Positions 10,805 through 21,076 of a DNA stretch of 64,000 bases are shown here, piece after piece. The stretch spans positions 173,217 through 237,216 of the forward strand of contig JAQOOI010000009.1 in assembly GCA_028554645.1 (NCBI GenBank), in the 5' to 3' direction. The position numbers and the translations under genes are program-made. The stretch comes from Omphalotus guepiniiformis. Taxonomy: Eukaryota; Basidiomycota; Agaricomycetes; Agaricales; Omphalotaceae. A model generated the notes under the pieces. It did not search any database, was not told the DNA's origin, and worked only from the letters and a program-made list of their open reading frames with translations. Within the stretch, counting starts at the first letter, position 1. Every line of letters starts with the position of its first letter.

Positions 10805-12733
10805 TCATAGAGCCTCCGAAGACTCTGTGTGGACTGTGACGACAATCCCGTCGGTTGCGGCTTGGGGTCTGGTGACAGGATGGATACTAGGAGGAGAGAA
10901 GGGACGTTGGTATGCATTCGCAATTAGGTTCTCGAAAGGAGCTGGTGAAGGGACGCGGGTCGATGACGACGGCGACGAGCGCGGTACATATGCGCCACCC
11001 TGAGACTCTAGAGTATGCAGACGTAAATGACGAGCGTCGTTCTCAAGGATAGAAGGAGAGGGGGAGCGAGCATATGCATCAGAGATGGATGTATGGTGAG
11101 ATGGTGTCGAATATACAGAATGACGTGTGTACTCCGTATCAGGTAAAGTCATGAAAGAGTGTGAGGGAGAGGAATGTTCAAAATCTGTCACGGACTGTCC
11201 ATCGTGACGAGATTGTGTGTAAGCAGGAGGACAGGAGGCAGGGGAAGCCGGGGCAGCCATGGTCGACAAATGGGGGTGCTTTTCGGGGTAAAGACCGAGC
11301 TCTACATCGTCGACCTGTGTGGATGACCATGAACTTTCGGGTGATTTTGGAGAGGCGGCGCCACGATGTATCACGTAGACAGGTAATGAATCACCTGAAG
11401 CCGGTGTCTTGGGCGTACTTGGCGTACTTGGCGAAATTGGCTTGAAGCTTGAAAAGATCATAATTCGTCAGAAAAAACGCCTGAAGGTGAGACGTGGAAC
11501 GAAACATACCTAGGAATGTGAACCTTGTTGTTACCTTTGGTGGGACTAGCAGGTCGGAAACCAAGAGGCTTAACAGCCCACCAAAAGGCTTGTCGATAGT
11601 GCTTTTGTGCTTCACCGGCGAAACCGAACAAGGCGAAGAACAAAAGTGCGCAGACGACAGGAAGCCAGCGACCCAACTCTGTTGAAATGCGCCTCGTCTC
11701 GTTGCTTCGCCATATGAGGGTTGGTACGAGGTGCACCTGAGCAAAATCAAAGTGGGTGTCTTCCCAAGAAATCCAGGGTGCCAAAGGAGTATAAGCGGTA
11801 CCGACATAGATTGTGAAGATGCCGAGTGGGATTGTACACATGACGTCCATGATCGCAAGCAGCATCAAACGGAGGTATCTACTGAAATTGAGGGCTGGAT
11901 TGGACGACATGAGTTGATTGAATTGCAGTCTTCGTTTGTAAAAAGAACGCAGGACCATGACTGTGAGAAGAAAAACAATTAGAGAACTCTCGGTGTATGG
12001 GCGATGATGAGAACGTACCTGAGTAGCCTAAAGATACAAGACCAATAACGACTGGCCACATAAAATACAAGAAGTACGCGGGGAGTGTGTTGTATGTCAC
12101 AGGGAAACATCCGATGTCTTCAACGATGTCAAAACGGTGAGGCTGAACAACGATATCTGGATGGAATATAGTAAGTCAAAAAGAGCGCTGTCGTGATATG
12201 AACATCGACTACGCACGTAAAATAGTTATTAGAATGGGGAGCCCTAGAGCAATGCCTAAGTCAACAAAGATAGCCTTGCGTTTCTATTGACACGTCTTGT
12301 CAGCAGGATGGATGGAATGCGAAGAACATACGTACATCATCGCGGGACATTGAAACTGTGTTCACAGAGGTGATCTTGTAGAGGCGGCGGCTGATGCAGA
12401 GAGTAGCCGCTGGAATGCCAATCCCCCCAGCAAGTTGAATCTGGGTGGCTAACAACGTTGTCCTGTCAGCTCAAAAGTCCTCTGCACTCAGATAATCGCA
12501 AATGACAACGTACTTAAGTCACACCATCCAGGAGCTGAATTATCGACATTTCCAGTCCAAATCAAAGAGTTGATGAATCCAATAAGACAAAGAAGAGCAG
12601 TCCAAATCATGAAAGCGCAAGTTCCAGAGTTCCAAGCGTGCAGATGCCATGGAAGAGGGATAAGACTGACGATGAACCCTAGAAAAGCGAGCACTGGGTA
12701 TAGAGGAAAGGTGGGGTCAAGAGAGCGATGCAT
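10805..12733 (-). CDS. STE3-type pheromone receptor 2
   Basis: Six exons on the minus strand: 12514-12733, 12336-12448, 12217-12283, 12019-12156, 11510-11960 and 10805-11447. They join in frame to about 543 aa. The protein begins MHRSLDPTFPLYP and shows the STE3 landmarks IPLPWH, WCDL, ISRRLYKI and TIPLGIF plus seven hydrophobic helices. A long Ser/Pro-rich cytoplasmic tail (about 215 aa) follows helix 7. It should couple to the pheromone MAPK pathway from the plasma membrane. It shares intron positions with receptor 1, so the two are paralogues. It is transcribed in the same direction as receptor 1 and divergently from pheromone 2. No frame damage is visible. Confidence 0.92.
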
Positions 12734-13498
12734 AGCTAGAGGTTATGGTAGAAAACGAAGAGACCCGAAAGGATGGGAAGTAAGAATCGTTTTCTTTTGA
12801 AATTGCAAACTCTTTGTCTTGAGGCCATCCTTGATAAGTATTCGAGCACAATGATATGTATGCGAGCACAATGAAAGGGAGGACAATGAAAGAAGAAAAG
12901 GATGGATTACGTAATAATCGTATTGTCCCAAAGTAGCCGATGATTACGTTATACACTTTGGCCACTTCTTGCATAGCAACTATATAGTCTTCCTAAACTC
13001 GGTTCCTCTGCTCTCTGCTCTCTATTCGTACCCCGCATGAACACTACAGTTATCCAATATCTCAAAAGACACGGAGTCCACGATGTGCGATGGACCTCAA
13101 GCATTCTCCTGCTTGATTTCTAGGATCAAAAGCAAGTACACGAACTTGATTAGGAACGTTGAAGTTCCCCGGGAATATTCTACAGAGGAACTCTTATCGC
13201 GGTCTTATCGTGTCTCGCTATGCAAATAATTGTCCAGGAGTATCTTACGTGCCACAACACGTCAAAACTTGAACCGTCCCAAAGTGGACCTCAATGACTT
13301 GAAGAAGACAATGCCAAAGCGCAGACAATAGACACGTTTTCCGAAGTATAAGAGCACAAAGGCCTTTATTGCAAACCCAATACCTCCGTAGCCAGCTTTG
13401 ACTCTTGCCCAGCCCACCCATTCGCGCTTCTGCCTACTTACTCGCAATCTTACTCGCAATATCGTCCACTCTCTCGATTAACACAAACATCATCAACT
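12734..13498. other. intergenic, divergent promoter of receptor 2 and pheromone 2
   Basis: No supported ORF. The region separates divergent genes and contains a TATA-like GTATAAGA at 13346-13353 with ACAAAGG at 13356-13362, which belong to the pheromone 2 promoter. Confidence 0.45.
13346..13362 (+). promoter_or_regulatory. pheromone 2 promoter: TATA-like box and ACAAAGG site
   Basis: TATAAGA followed directly by ACAAAGG lies about 140 bp before the pheromone 2 ATG. The order and spacing resemble those of the pheromone 1 promoter. Binding by an HMG-box factor is inferred from the family consensus only. Confidence 0.35.
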
Positions 13499-13678
13499 AT
13501 GGACGCTTTCTACTCTATTGATCTATCGATACCCAATTTCGAACAGGATGTTGACTCTCTTGATATAGAGTCAATAACCACATCTCCCGACTCTATTGAT
13601 TCGGACTATATACCCACCGACATGGAACATGTACAAGTAGGTGCAACGGTCAACGGCGGCTATTGTGTCGTCGCTTGA
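13499..13678 (+). CDS. lipopeptide mating pheromone precursor 2 (CVVA)
   Basis: A short intronless ORF of 59 aa beginning MDAFYSIDLSIP and ending NGGYCVVA, a CaaX box. It shares with precursor 1 the Met-Asp start, an acidic Ser/Asp-rich middle, the TDMEH/QDMEH processing region and the GGYCV tail. The predicted mature peptide would run from His to the farnesylated Cys, about 13 residues. It sits at the right edge of the receptor pair and is transcribed away from receptor 2. It is small enough to be skipped by standard gene finders. Confidence 0.9.
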   Translation: MDAFYSIDLSIPNFEQDVDSLDIESITTSPDSIDSDYIPTDMEHVQVGATVNGGYCVVA

Positions 13679-14405
13679 TACCCTCCCAACTCCACACACT
13701 CCGCGTGTTGCTGCTTTTTACGTGAGTCAGAGTCTTCCATCGCTCTCTTAGCGTCCCTCACTGAAGTTCGTTGCCAGTTTAACTGCGTGACGTAGCATTT
13801 ATTTCACAGTAACATTATTATCTCTGTTCGCCGCGCAGCGCGCCCATGAAAAAGCAGCAACCGTCCCCTCTGCATTATCCCAATCAAAGTCTCGGATATC
13901 TGCTGGTGGACTCCGACTTTCCTTGTGGTATACACTCCTTGATACCCTATACCCTTTTCCCCTCATATTTATGTTCCTTTGTATCCACTAGTTTCACGTT
14001 CTCTGACCGTCCAGTACGGACTTGATCTGTAACATGTATCCTCATGCTACCGCACACCGCACACAACAAATGCAGGTTGCAGAGTTAAAGCCTCGTTCGA
14101 TGTCCAAGTTGTCTTGGTTTCAATATTCTCGCGCCGCGTTCAAGCGTCAAAATGACCAAGATATAGCGTTATCACCCAGAGAAGGTCAACAAGTAATTAA
14201 GGAAGTAGTGAGCTGAGCGCCGAGTAGCCAAGAGCGTGGCAGAAGTGCGAAACTCACTGAGCAGGCTGAGGCAAGAGCGAGAAACGCCACGTTTTTTCCC
14301 GACTGAATGTACCAGGGTTAGGGTTGTATGTGACTTTCCCCGCTCCATTCCGAATCCTTAAGTCCTTCCTCTTCCCACTGTCGTCCCCAATCGAAATCTT
14401 CAATA
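13679..14405. other. intergenic, 3' of pheromone 2
   Basis: No supported gene. A 64-codon frame at 14022-14216 has no feature. A telomere-like GGGTTAGGGTT occurs near 14312-14322. Confidence 0.4.
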
Positions 14406-14783
14406 ATGTCTCTTGTTATACCAAAACCATGGCCACTCTCCGTTGCTCGTACCACAGGAACAGAGAATATCGTCCTTCTGCACACCTTACTCGCCGTTTC
14501 CACCTTTGACGAAATCTCGAATGCAGACGACTTCGCAGGCGTTGAGAGATACGTGAAGTCTCAAGGAAGGGTAGATGATTCAGGAAAGACAACTGTTGGG
14601 GTTGCATTTTGGGTATACCCGACTGGATTGCACGGTCCGTTTCATGAGACGGACGAGGGTGACATCAGGCATCATGGTGTATTTTTGACGATCGAGCCTG
14701 GGGTTTCAGTTGTGGATGCAGTGCAAAAGGCGAGAGATGGCTTGGTGGACGATTCTATTCGTCATGAGCATGTCGGTGCTTGA
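14406..14783 (+). CDS. hypothetical protein, 125 aa
   Basis: Uninterrupted ORF starting MSLVIPKPWPL with a good ATG context, ending DDSIRHEHVGA. It is acidic, soluble and rich in Val, His and Asp, with no membrane segment or signal peptide. I do not recognise the family. It lies between pheromone 2 and the F-box gene, in the same direction. It could be a small lineage-specific gene or part of a longer spliced gene. Confidence 0.5.
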   Translation: MSLVIPKPWPLSVARTTGTENIVLLHTLLAVSTFDEISNADDFAGVERYVKSQGRVDDSGKTTVGVAFWVYPTGLHGPFHETDEGDIRHHGVFLTIEPGVSVVDAVQKARDGLVDDSIRHEHVGA

Positions 14784-15319
14784 AGGATGGTATGTGGGTA
14801 GGCGGGGAGGAGGGGGCACTTTGAGACGCTTTCCATGGCCAATTTCCAGGAGCTCAGGACGAATGGCCAGTGCGAGTAAGGCCTGCTAACGCCGCCAGAC
14901 ACTTCAAGGTTCCGCTGTCTGTCAAATGTCGTCACGCGTTTCTTGTCGTCGTTTACCAAGTGTTCTTCGACCATGGCCGATTCTGTGGGGCCGTCAAGTC
15001 GAACTTTGTGCATATCAAAAGTGATCAGAAATTCGCCTTCCTAGCACTTCTGTAACGTTCAAGAAACAGAGTATACAGGTATATGCGGAAAACAGGAAAG
15101 GTCATTGCTTGGCTCTGCTTGGGTGCCCATGTCTTGTGCATGTTGCAACCAATAAGCAGAGGTCGAAAGACTATTGTTGTAATCCACAATGTGAGTGGCC
15201 ATGAGTGGCCTAAATCCTCTATATAATCTCGAGTCCCTGTGTCCTTTTCTATCACCAAGGTTTTCTCACTTTTCGGGTCTCGCCCACTTTTTCGTCTCGA
15301 TCTTAGTCCCCGCTCTATC
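14784..15319. other. intergenic before the F-box gene
   Basis: No supported gene. CTATATAATC near 15220 gives a TATA-like box about 100 bp before the ATG of the F-box gene. Confidence 0.4.
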
Positions 15320-16954
15320 ATGGATCAGTTAAATGGTGCTGTAATCCCCAGTGGACCCTCCATCTACCAACTGCCCAGCTATATCAACGAAACCGCGTCC
15401 AGACCCCGTCACGATGGTACTCTCGATGCCGAGATCATTCCTTCTTGTACCACACTCGCTATTCCCCAGGAGAGTCGGAAACAGCTTCAGACTATCCAAG
15501 ACGAATTATTCACTCCCATCTGCCGACTACCTGTGGAAGTACTCGGAGCGATTTTCGCGCAGGTCTGTTTCGGAACTGTTATCTCGCTCGAAAGAGGTAA
15601 TAAATCCGAAATCTTGTGTCTCTCCCAAGTGTGTCATCAATGGAGGGAGATCATTGGGGGGACACCGCGACTGTGGACTAGCGGTACATGGGACATTGAC
15701 CTCCGTAACCATAAGAGGTTTTCCGTCCCCATGGTATCTCACTATCTCTCGATGTCTCAAGATACACCTCTCAACTTGGAACTATACGCTTGCTGGGTCA
15801 GAACCAACTCCACGCACGAGGAAGTTCTAAGGATGCTGCTGGGGCAATCTGATAGGTGGAGATCTGCTGAGCTGACGTTGAATGAATATGTGTGGGAATG
15901 TGTAATGGAGGAATTAGAAACGCGAGGGCCGCGTCCTGTGAATGGTTACTTTCCGAACTTGGAGTTACTCACTATCGATGATGGAATGCTCGACCCGTTG
16001 GATTTCGAATTTATGGCCCCAGTTCCCGCATTTGAAATTGCCCCAAAGTTATCTTCGTTGACCATTTACAACTTCACAGACAGTTTTGTCTTGCCTTATG
16101 CCCAGCTCAAGTCACTCCAACTCAGGAATTACGCCGATGATAGTGCCCTCGATGATAAAATGCGCTTCTTGCATCAGTGTCGTGGATTGGAGAAACTCGA
16201 GTTTCGTCTCGATAGCTTTCTTCAAGATACTCGCTCTCTCCTAATACTCCCCAACTACACCTCACTTTCGACATTAACTCTTCGTTCTGAATCTCCTTAC
16301 CTATTTTCCCGCGCATTTCGCACGTTAACTTTTCCGTCGTTGAAGGAACTTATCATTTATTGTATCGGATTCGACCCTCATCCGTGGCCGACCGAGGAAT
16401 TCCAATCCATGATTTCACGTTCAGGGTGTGCATTGGAAGTTCTCGAGATCAATGGTCCTTTCCTCGCGACGGAGAGTTCATTACATGAAACTTTTCGTGT
16501 TGTTCCCACACTATTTGAACTTCGGATTTCTTGGAAAGAAGATGTGCTTCCTGGAGAACCAATCACTTCGACAGGAAAGGCGTATAGTACCGCCCTACTT
16601 GATTCATTGACGATCAAATCGACTGTGCAGTCTCAACATCAAGTTGTCTTGCCACGCTTGTCATATTTGGTGATGATTAATATCCCTCTGGATACTGAGC
16701 TTGCAGATAAATGCGTCAATATGGTCGATTCACGAAAGAGGCTGGACATTCCTGGTGCCGCATGCCTAGAGAACCTCGAGTTTGTGGGTTTGAACAGCGT
16801 TACGGGATTTGAACTTGATTGTTTGGAAATTTACACGATTCAGAATTTCCTCGATCGGTTAAATCCCAGATTGACTTCGTCGGGGGTTAGAGATATTGAG
16901 GGGGAAGGTTCCGAATTCTATAGATCCGAATTATATACGCTTTTGAGATTGTAA
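15320..16954 (+). CDS. F-box domain protein
   Basis: Single-exon ORF of 544 aa from the ATG at 15320 (MDQLNGAVIPSG), which sits in a good start context. The frame is open further upstream but only with a non-ATG codon. Residues about 70-130 carry an F-box-like segment (ICRLPVEVLGAIFAQVC, then LSQVCHQWREIIGGTPRLW), followed by a long leucine-rich region with LRR-like strands. Such proteins are abundant in agaricomycetes and usually act as substrate adaptors of SCF ubiquitin ligases. The target is unknown. It is the last host gene before the transposon island. Confidence 0.82.
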   Translation: MDQLNGAVIPSGPSIYQLPSYINETASRPRHDGTLDAEIIPSCTTLAIPQESRKQLQTIQDELFTPICRLPVEVLGAIFAQVCFGTVISLERGNKSEILCLSQVCHQWREIIGGTPRLWTSGTWDIDLRNHKRFSVPMVSHYLSMSQDTPLNLELYACWVRTNSTHEEVLRMLLGQSDRWRSAELTLNEYVWECVMEELETRGPRPVNGYFPNLELLTIDDGMLDPLDFEFMAPVPAFEIAPKLSSLTIYNFTDSFVLPYAQLKSLQLRNYADDSALDDKMRFLHQCRGLEKLEFRLDSFLQDTRSLLILPNYTSLSTLTLRSESPYLFSRAFRTLTFPSLKELIIYCIGFDPHPWPTEEFQSMISRSGCALEVLEINGPFLATESSLHETFRVVPTLFELRISWKEDVLPGEPITSTGKAYSTALLDSLTIKSTVQSQHQVVLPRLSYLVMINIPLDTELADKCVNMVDSRKRLDIPGAACLENLEFVGLNSVTGFELDCLEIYTIQNFLDRLNPRLTSSGVRDIEGEGSEFYRSELYTLLRL

Positions 16955-17827
16955 TTGTAGTACGGTAACTTTGTATATCAAGAATGGTGCTCGTGAAATG
17001 AACTTAATCACTTGAAGAACAATAACGAGACCGTGCGAAATAATATGTGCCATAGGATTCGTCTTTCTTTCGTTCATCGGCCTTGTTTGTTTGTTTTGGT
17101 CACTCCGTCGTTGGATCGTATGAGATCGTATGTCATACGTCGACAAGGGCAAAATGTATTGACATTTAGAAGGTATCTACGGTCGTCGTCGGTGAGTGTC
17201 TTAACGACAGAACAGGTATACAGAAATCAAATATTTGCTCATACAATGTAGGCCATCACAATATTTGGTATGATCAGACGAGGCAGCTCTTCCCACAGAA
17301 CCTAGCTCAGTGTGTCGAACGTCTCGATTGGTTCGAAACACTAAACCCGATGTGAGGAGGTCTGAAATCATAATTGGTGCAAGTTTCGTTTCTTCTTCCA
17401 CCTTTCCTCATGCATGTGTTAACTTACTCTGACTATCACAGTGCCCCCTCATACGTGCGAATCCCACAGCTGAAAGTAGCACAATGTACTTCGATGAGGT
17501 GGCAGTGGATGTACAAAAGTAGAACTAGTTTTGATTAATCAATTTCGGTGAAGGCCGAGATATGAACCGCAATTGAACCAGATTATATAATGAACTGTAT
17601 TTGAACTATGTTATTGCCGAACCTTTAGGTTTGGCTCCGTACAGGAATGTTGTTCGTGGCGTGTTGGTTTCGCCCACTTCCCTTATATAGCTTGCTTACC
17701 AATACGTTCCACGGTACATTGTTTAGTCATCGTGGACAGTCTCTCATTCAACCTCGAGCTCGGATCTCTCCTTACTCTCTCTCTCTCTGTTCCTCTGTCA
17801 AATTCAAGTCTCTGAATTCTCTTTCAT
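16955..17827. other. host/transposon transition and Helitron 5' region
   Basis: No gene is visible. At 17,549-17,606 a GAACTGTATTTGAAC / AATTGAACC segment is the inverse of the repeat array at 25.4-25.9 kb. A hairpin GCCGAACC-TTTA-GGTTTGGC lies at 17,616-17,635. TTATATAG near 17,691 and a CT-rich tract at 17,767-17,815 look like a promoter for the Helitron ORF. Confidence 0.45.
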
Positions 17828-20800
17828 ATGTCTTCGCAACAAACTCCATCTGCAGACCCCTCTTCAATTCACCTCCCTTGTCCTGATTCTTTGGCTCAGC
17901 AGCATACATCTGATAATAACATGTGGCACGATGCACTTGTAACCAATATGTGGCACGATGCACTTGTTAATGAAATGTGGCGTGAAACACTAGTTAATGA
18001 TATGTGGTGCAATGCACTTGTTAATGATACGTGGTGTGATGCACTTGTTAATGCTAGTAATAAGAGTAGTGATTATAGTTCCCTGAATCCACTGTATAAT
18101 ATGGAGGAAGACACTTCCTCATCACATATACAACATCCTCAAAATGATCATTGCACACAAGAAGAATCAATCAATGCATTCTCATCAATGGCCACTTCCA
18201 CATCAGAATTTGTGTCTTTGAGCACTGCACAAAAACAGAATGTACTTACTGTCTTACTTGAATCTCATAATCTGTCTGTTCGTGAATTACGAAAGCTCAC
18301 TACTTTGCATCTTGATGTGAGTGCTCGACATACCAATGGCAAAAAGAAGAACATTGCTGAGCTACAACATGCATTTCATACTCATGAGTGTGTTCCCTCC
18401 TGTCTAGTGCAACATTTGTCTGCTGAAAGAGCTGGTATGGTAGATATGCCTACTCTATCACAAGATGACTTCATGGCTTGTGCTCGTACACTAAAGTTGA
18501 GAGGGGTACTAAGTACTAGTAGTAGAAAGCGCAAACAAGTGGTCCAAGAAAACAATTCTCATCAACCAAAGAAGCAAAAAAGAAATCATAGTGACTTTGA
18601 AAATGTTGACAGTAGTGCTATTAATCTGGATGATTCTGAATGGATCAATATCCTGTCTTGGAATGAAAAATGTGAAATTTTGCAGGAATCTTATAATGCA
18701 GGTAGTAATAGTTCTATCTCCCTTTATGAATGCTCATTCTGTGGCTTGCTTCAGTGCTTAAATGAAATGTGTCTAATTCCAACTGCAGAATTGGAAATAT
18801 CAGTTCTTAACAATGCTGTTAGAGAGCTTCAGGAGAAAAGTAATCAACCTGCAATCTCATGTTTTAATCCTAATTCCCTAGTCAATGACTGCTATCGTCT
18901 CTGTACATATTGTAAACGAGAGGTTCATTATATCACCAATGAACAAGGACAGCGGCAACATCGTGCTTTTCATGACATTCCTCTTCGAAGTTATGCAAAT
19001 GGCATGTGGACTGGATCTGTTCCAGAAGCTCTCATGGGCTTAACATTTCTTGAGGAGCAATGCATAGCACATGCTCAAGCTACAAAGTGTATGTTCAAAC
19101 TTGAGCTTGGACCATCTGGACAATATGCATCCCGTGGAAATGTTTGTATATTACCCCAAGACCCCAGCCCACTCAGTACTTGTCTTCCTCCTCCTCTAAG
19201 CCAACTTCATGATGAAATCTGTGTTATCCTGGTGGGATCACCAAATACAGAGATTACTATTGACACTTTAATGGAAACACCATTGCTTGTTCGGCGGTCT
19301 AAAATACTTGAAGCACTTAAATGGCTCAAAGAACATAATCCATTGTATCATGATTTGGACTTAGATGCAGTTATAACAAATGCTTCCGAGTATCCAGAAC
19401 ATGGAATTCCAATACCTTTGAAAAGCATTATTCGTATTAATGCAAATTCTGAAGGGATGTCATATATCCATCAAGCAAATTCTGAGAGTTTCAATGATAA
19501 TGTATCACCTTTGGGTATGCCCTCATCTACAGTTGTTGATGCAGATCATGTTGACTCTACCTACAAAATGAGAAAACTTGATGCTCTCAAGAGACTGAAA
19601 AGTGGTAGCGAGTCATTCATTAAATTTCCTTCTGGCTCAATGCCACTATCAACAAGAAACAATCCAAAGCTCTTTGGATATTTGTGGCCAACACTGTTCC
19701 CATATGGTGTTGGTATGATGGAGAACAATGATGTTAGATCTAATGATGCAATAGGTTTCCGTTCTGTTGACATGGAAACTCATGTTGCATATTTACTACA
19801 AAGTGCTCCAAACTATCGGTTTCAGACTCACTTATTATTTATCTTTGTTATGGGTAACATTATACAGCAAAGACAAACATCATTCAATGCAAAGTTGGCT
19901 GTGAAAAAATCTTGGTTCCCACGAGTTGAAACACTTCTTGAACAAGTTACTGAACCTACAGTTGAATCATATTCTCAAAAGCTAAAGACAAATCCATTTG
20001 CACAGCCTGAAACTAAAGGAGAAAAAGCTGCTTCTAAACTTGTGCAGTATGTTAATTATGTTGCTGACCATGTGCCTGGTTCAGTGGGCCAAATTCAAAA
20101 TATGAGAGAAGAAATGTTTTCTATTGTCAATACTAATGGTTTGCCACATATATTTTTGACTTTAAACCCTAGTGATACAAACAATCCAATTGCACAGGTA
20201 CTAGCAGGCAGAGATGTAGATCTTGATAAATTCTTCCATGACTTGAAACCTGGTGCAGAGGCTCTTGAGAGATCATCATTCATAGCACAAAATCCAGTTG
20301 CAGGTGCTAAATTCTTCAATAATTCAGTGACTAATTTGCTAGATATATTACTTGGTACAAAGAGGAAAAATAAAAAAGGCATATTTGGTGAAGTTTCTGT
20401 CTATTATGGAGTAGTTGAAGCTCAAGGAAGAGGATCACTTCATATCCATTTACTTATTTGGCTTAGATATGGTCTTTCCCCAATGGAAATCAAGAAAAGA
20501 TTTGACACAGATCCTGACTGGGCTAAAAAACTTCTAGATTGGTATGATGATGTTTTCTCTCACAATTTGCCTGAGAACACAACTGGATATGTCCAATCAC
20601 AAGGAATGTATAGGCGTCAACCAGTAATGAGCAGGCCTCTAAATCCATCAGATCCAACTTTTAGAGATAATTGGAATCAGGACTTAAGAAATGTACTAGA
20701 AACCACTGGTATGATACATGAGCATAATGACACTTGCTTCAAACATTTACCAAAGACTCTTAGATCTCTTCGTGATGACAATAAGGATTGTCGTTTTCAG

Positions 20801-21076
20801 TTACCAAGACAATTATGCAATGATACACATTTTGATGAAGATGGTCATATAAATCTCAAATGTAATAATGGTTTTGTAAATGGTCATAACCCACTTATTA
20901 TTACAGCACAGCGTTGCAACATGGATGTAAAACCAATTGGATCTGGAACAGTGGCAATGGCTATGTTTCAGTATGTAGGAAATTATACAATTAAATTGAG
21001 TATGGATACAGCATTGGTATTTTCAGCACTTTGTGCTGCAATCAAAGTGCTCTCAGAGAATTTCCAATGGATATAG
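17828..21076 (+). CDS. Helitron Rep (HUH endonuclease) part
   Basis: ORF of 1082 aa from ATG at 17,828. The N-terminus has five tandem 9-residue repeats (N-M-W-H-D-A-L-V-N type). A Cys-rich DUF6570-like region follows (CSFCGLLQC, CTYCKREVHY, LTFLEEQCIAHAQA). The Helitron_like_N domain ends with the HUH motif SLHIHLLIW (His codons at 20,441 and 20,447) and the two catalytic tyrosines YVGNYTIK at 20,972-20,995. HUH proteins nick DNA and form a 5'-phosphotyrosine for rolling-circle transposition. The frame is lost near 21,060, where the helicase part continues in another frame, so the original protein was a single Rep-Hel polypeptide. Confidence 0.85.
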   Translation: MSSQQTPSADPSSIHLPCPDSLAQQHTSDNNMWHDALVTNMWHDALVNEMWRETLVNDMWCNALVNDTWCDALVNASNKSSDYSSLNPLYNMEEDTSSSHIQHPQNDHCTQEESINAFSSMATSTSEFVSLSTAQKQNVLTVLLESHNLSVRELRKLTTLHLDVSARHTNGKKKNIAELQHAFHTHECVPSCLVQHLSAERAGMVDMPTLSQDDFMACARTLKLRGVLSTSSRKRKQVVQENNSHQPKKQKRNHSDFENVDSSAINLDDSEWINILSWNEKCEILQESYNAGSNSSISLYECSFCGLLQCLNEMCLIPTAELEISVLNNAVRELQEKSNQPAISCFNPNSLVNDCYRLCTYCKREVHYITNEQGQRQHRAFHDIPLRSYANGMWTGSVPEALMGLTFLEEQCIAHAQATKCMFKLELGPSGQYASRGNVCILPQDPSPLSTCLPPPLSQLHDEICVILVGSPNTEITIDTLMETPLLVRRSKILEALKWLKEHNPLYHDLDLDAVITNASEYPEHGIPIPLKSIIRINANSEGMSYIHQANSESFNDNVSPLGMPSSTVVDADHVDSTYKMRKLDALKRLKSGSESFIKFPSGSMPLSTRNNPKLFGYLWPTLFPYGVGMMENNDVRSNDAIGFRSVDMETHVAYLLQSAPNYRFQTHLLFIFVMGNIIQQRQTSFNAKLAVKKSWFPRVETLLEQVTEPTVESYSQKLKTNPFAQPETKGEKAASKLVQYVNYVADHVPGSVGQIQNMREEMFSIVNTNGLPHIFLTLNPSDTNNPIAQVLAGRDVDLDKFFHDLKPGAEALERSSFIAQNPVAGAKFFNNSVTNLLDILLGTKRKNKKGIFGEVSVYYGVVEAQGRGSLHIHLLIWLRYGLSPMEIKKRFDTDPDWAKKLLDWYDDVFSHNLPENTTGYVQSQGMYRRQPVMSRPLNPSDPTFRDNWNQDLRNVLETTGMIHEHNDTCFKHLPKTLRSLRDDNKDCRFQLPRQLCNDTHFDEDGHINLKCNNGFVNGHNPLIITAQRCNMDVKPIGSGTVAMAMFQYVGNYTIKLSMDTALVFSALCAAIKVLSENFQWI
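17918..18052 (+). repeat. five 27-bp tandem repeats in Helitron ORF
   Basis: Units at 17,918, 17,945, 17,972, 17,999 and 18,026 each encode a nonapeptide of the form (N/E/D)-(M/T)-W-x-x-(A/T)-L-V-(N/T). Divergence between units is moderate, with Trp, Leu and Val fixed. This is an in-frame coding minisatellite. Confidence 0.9.
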
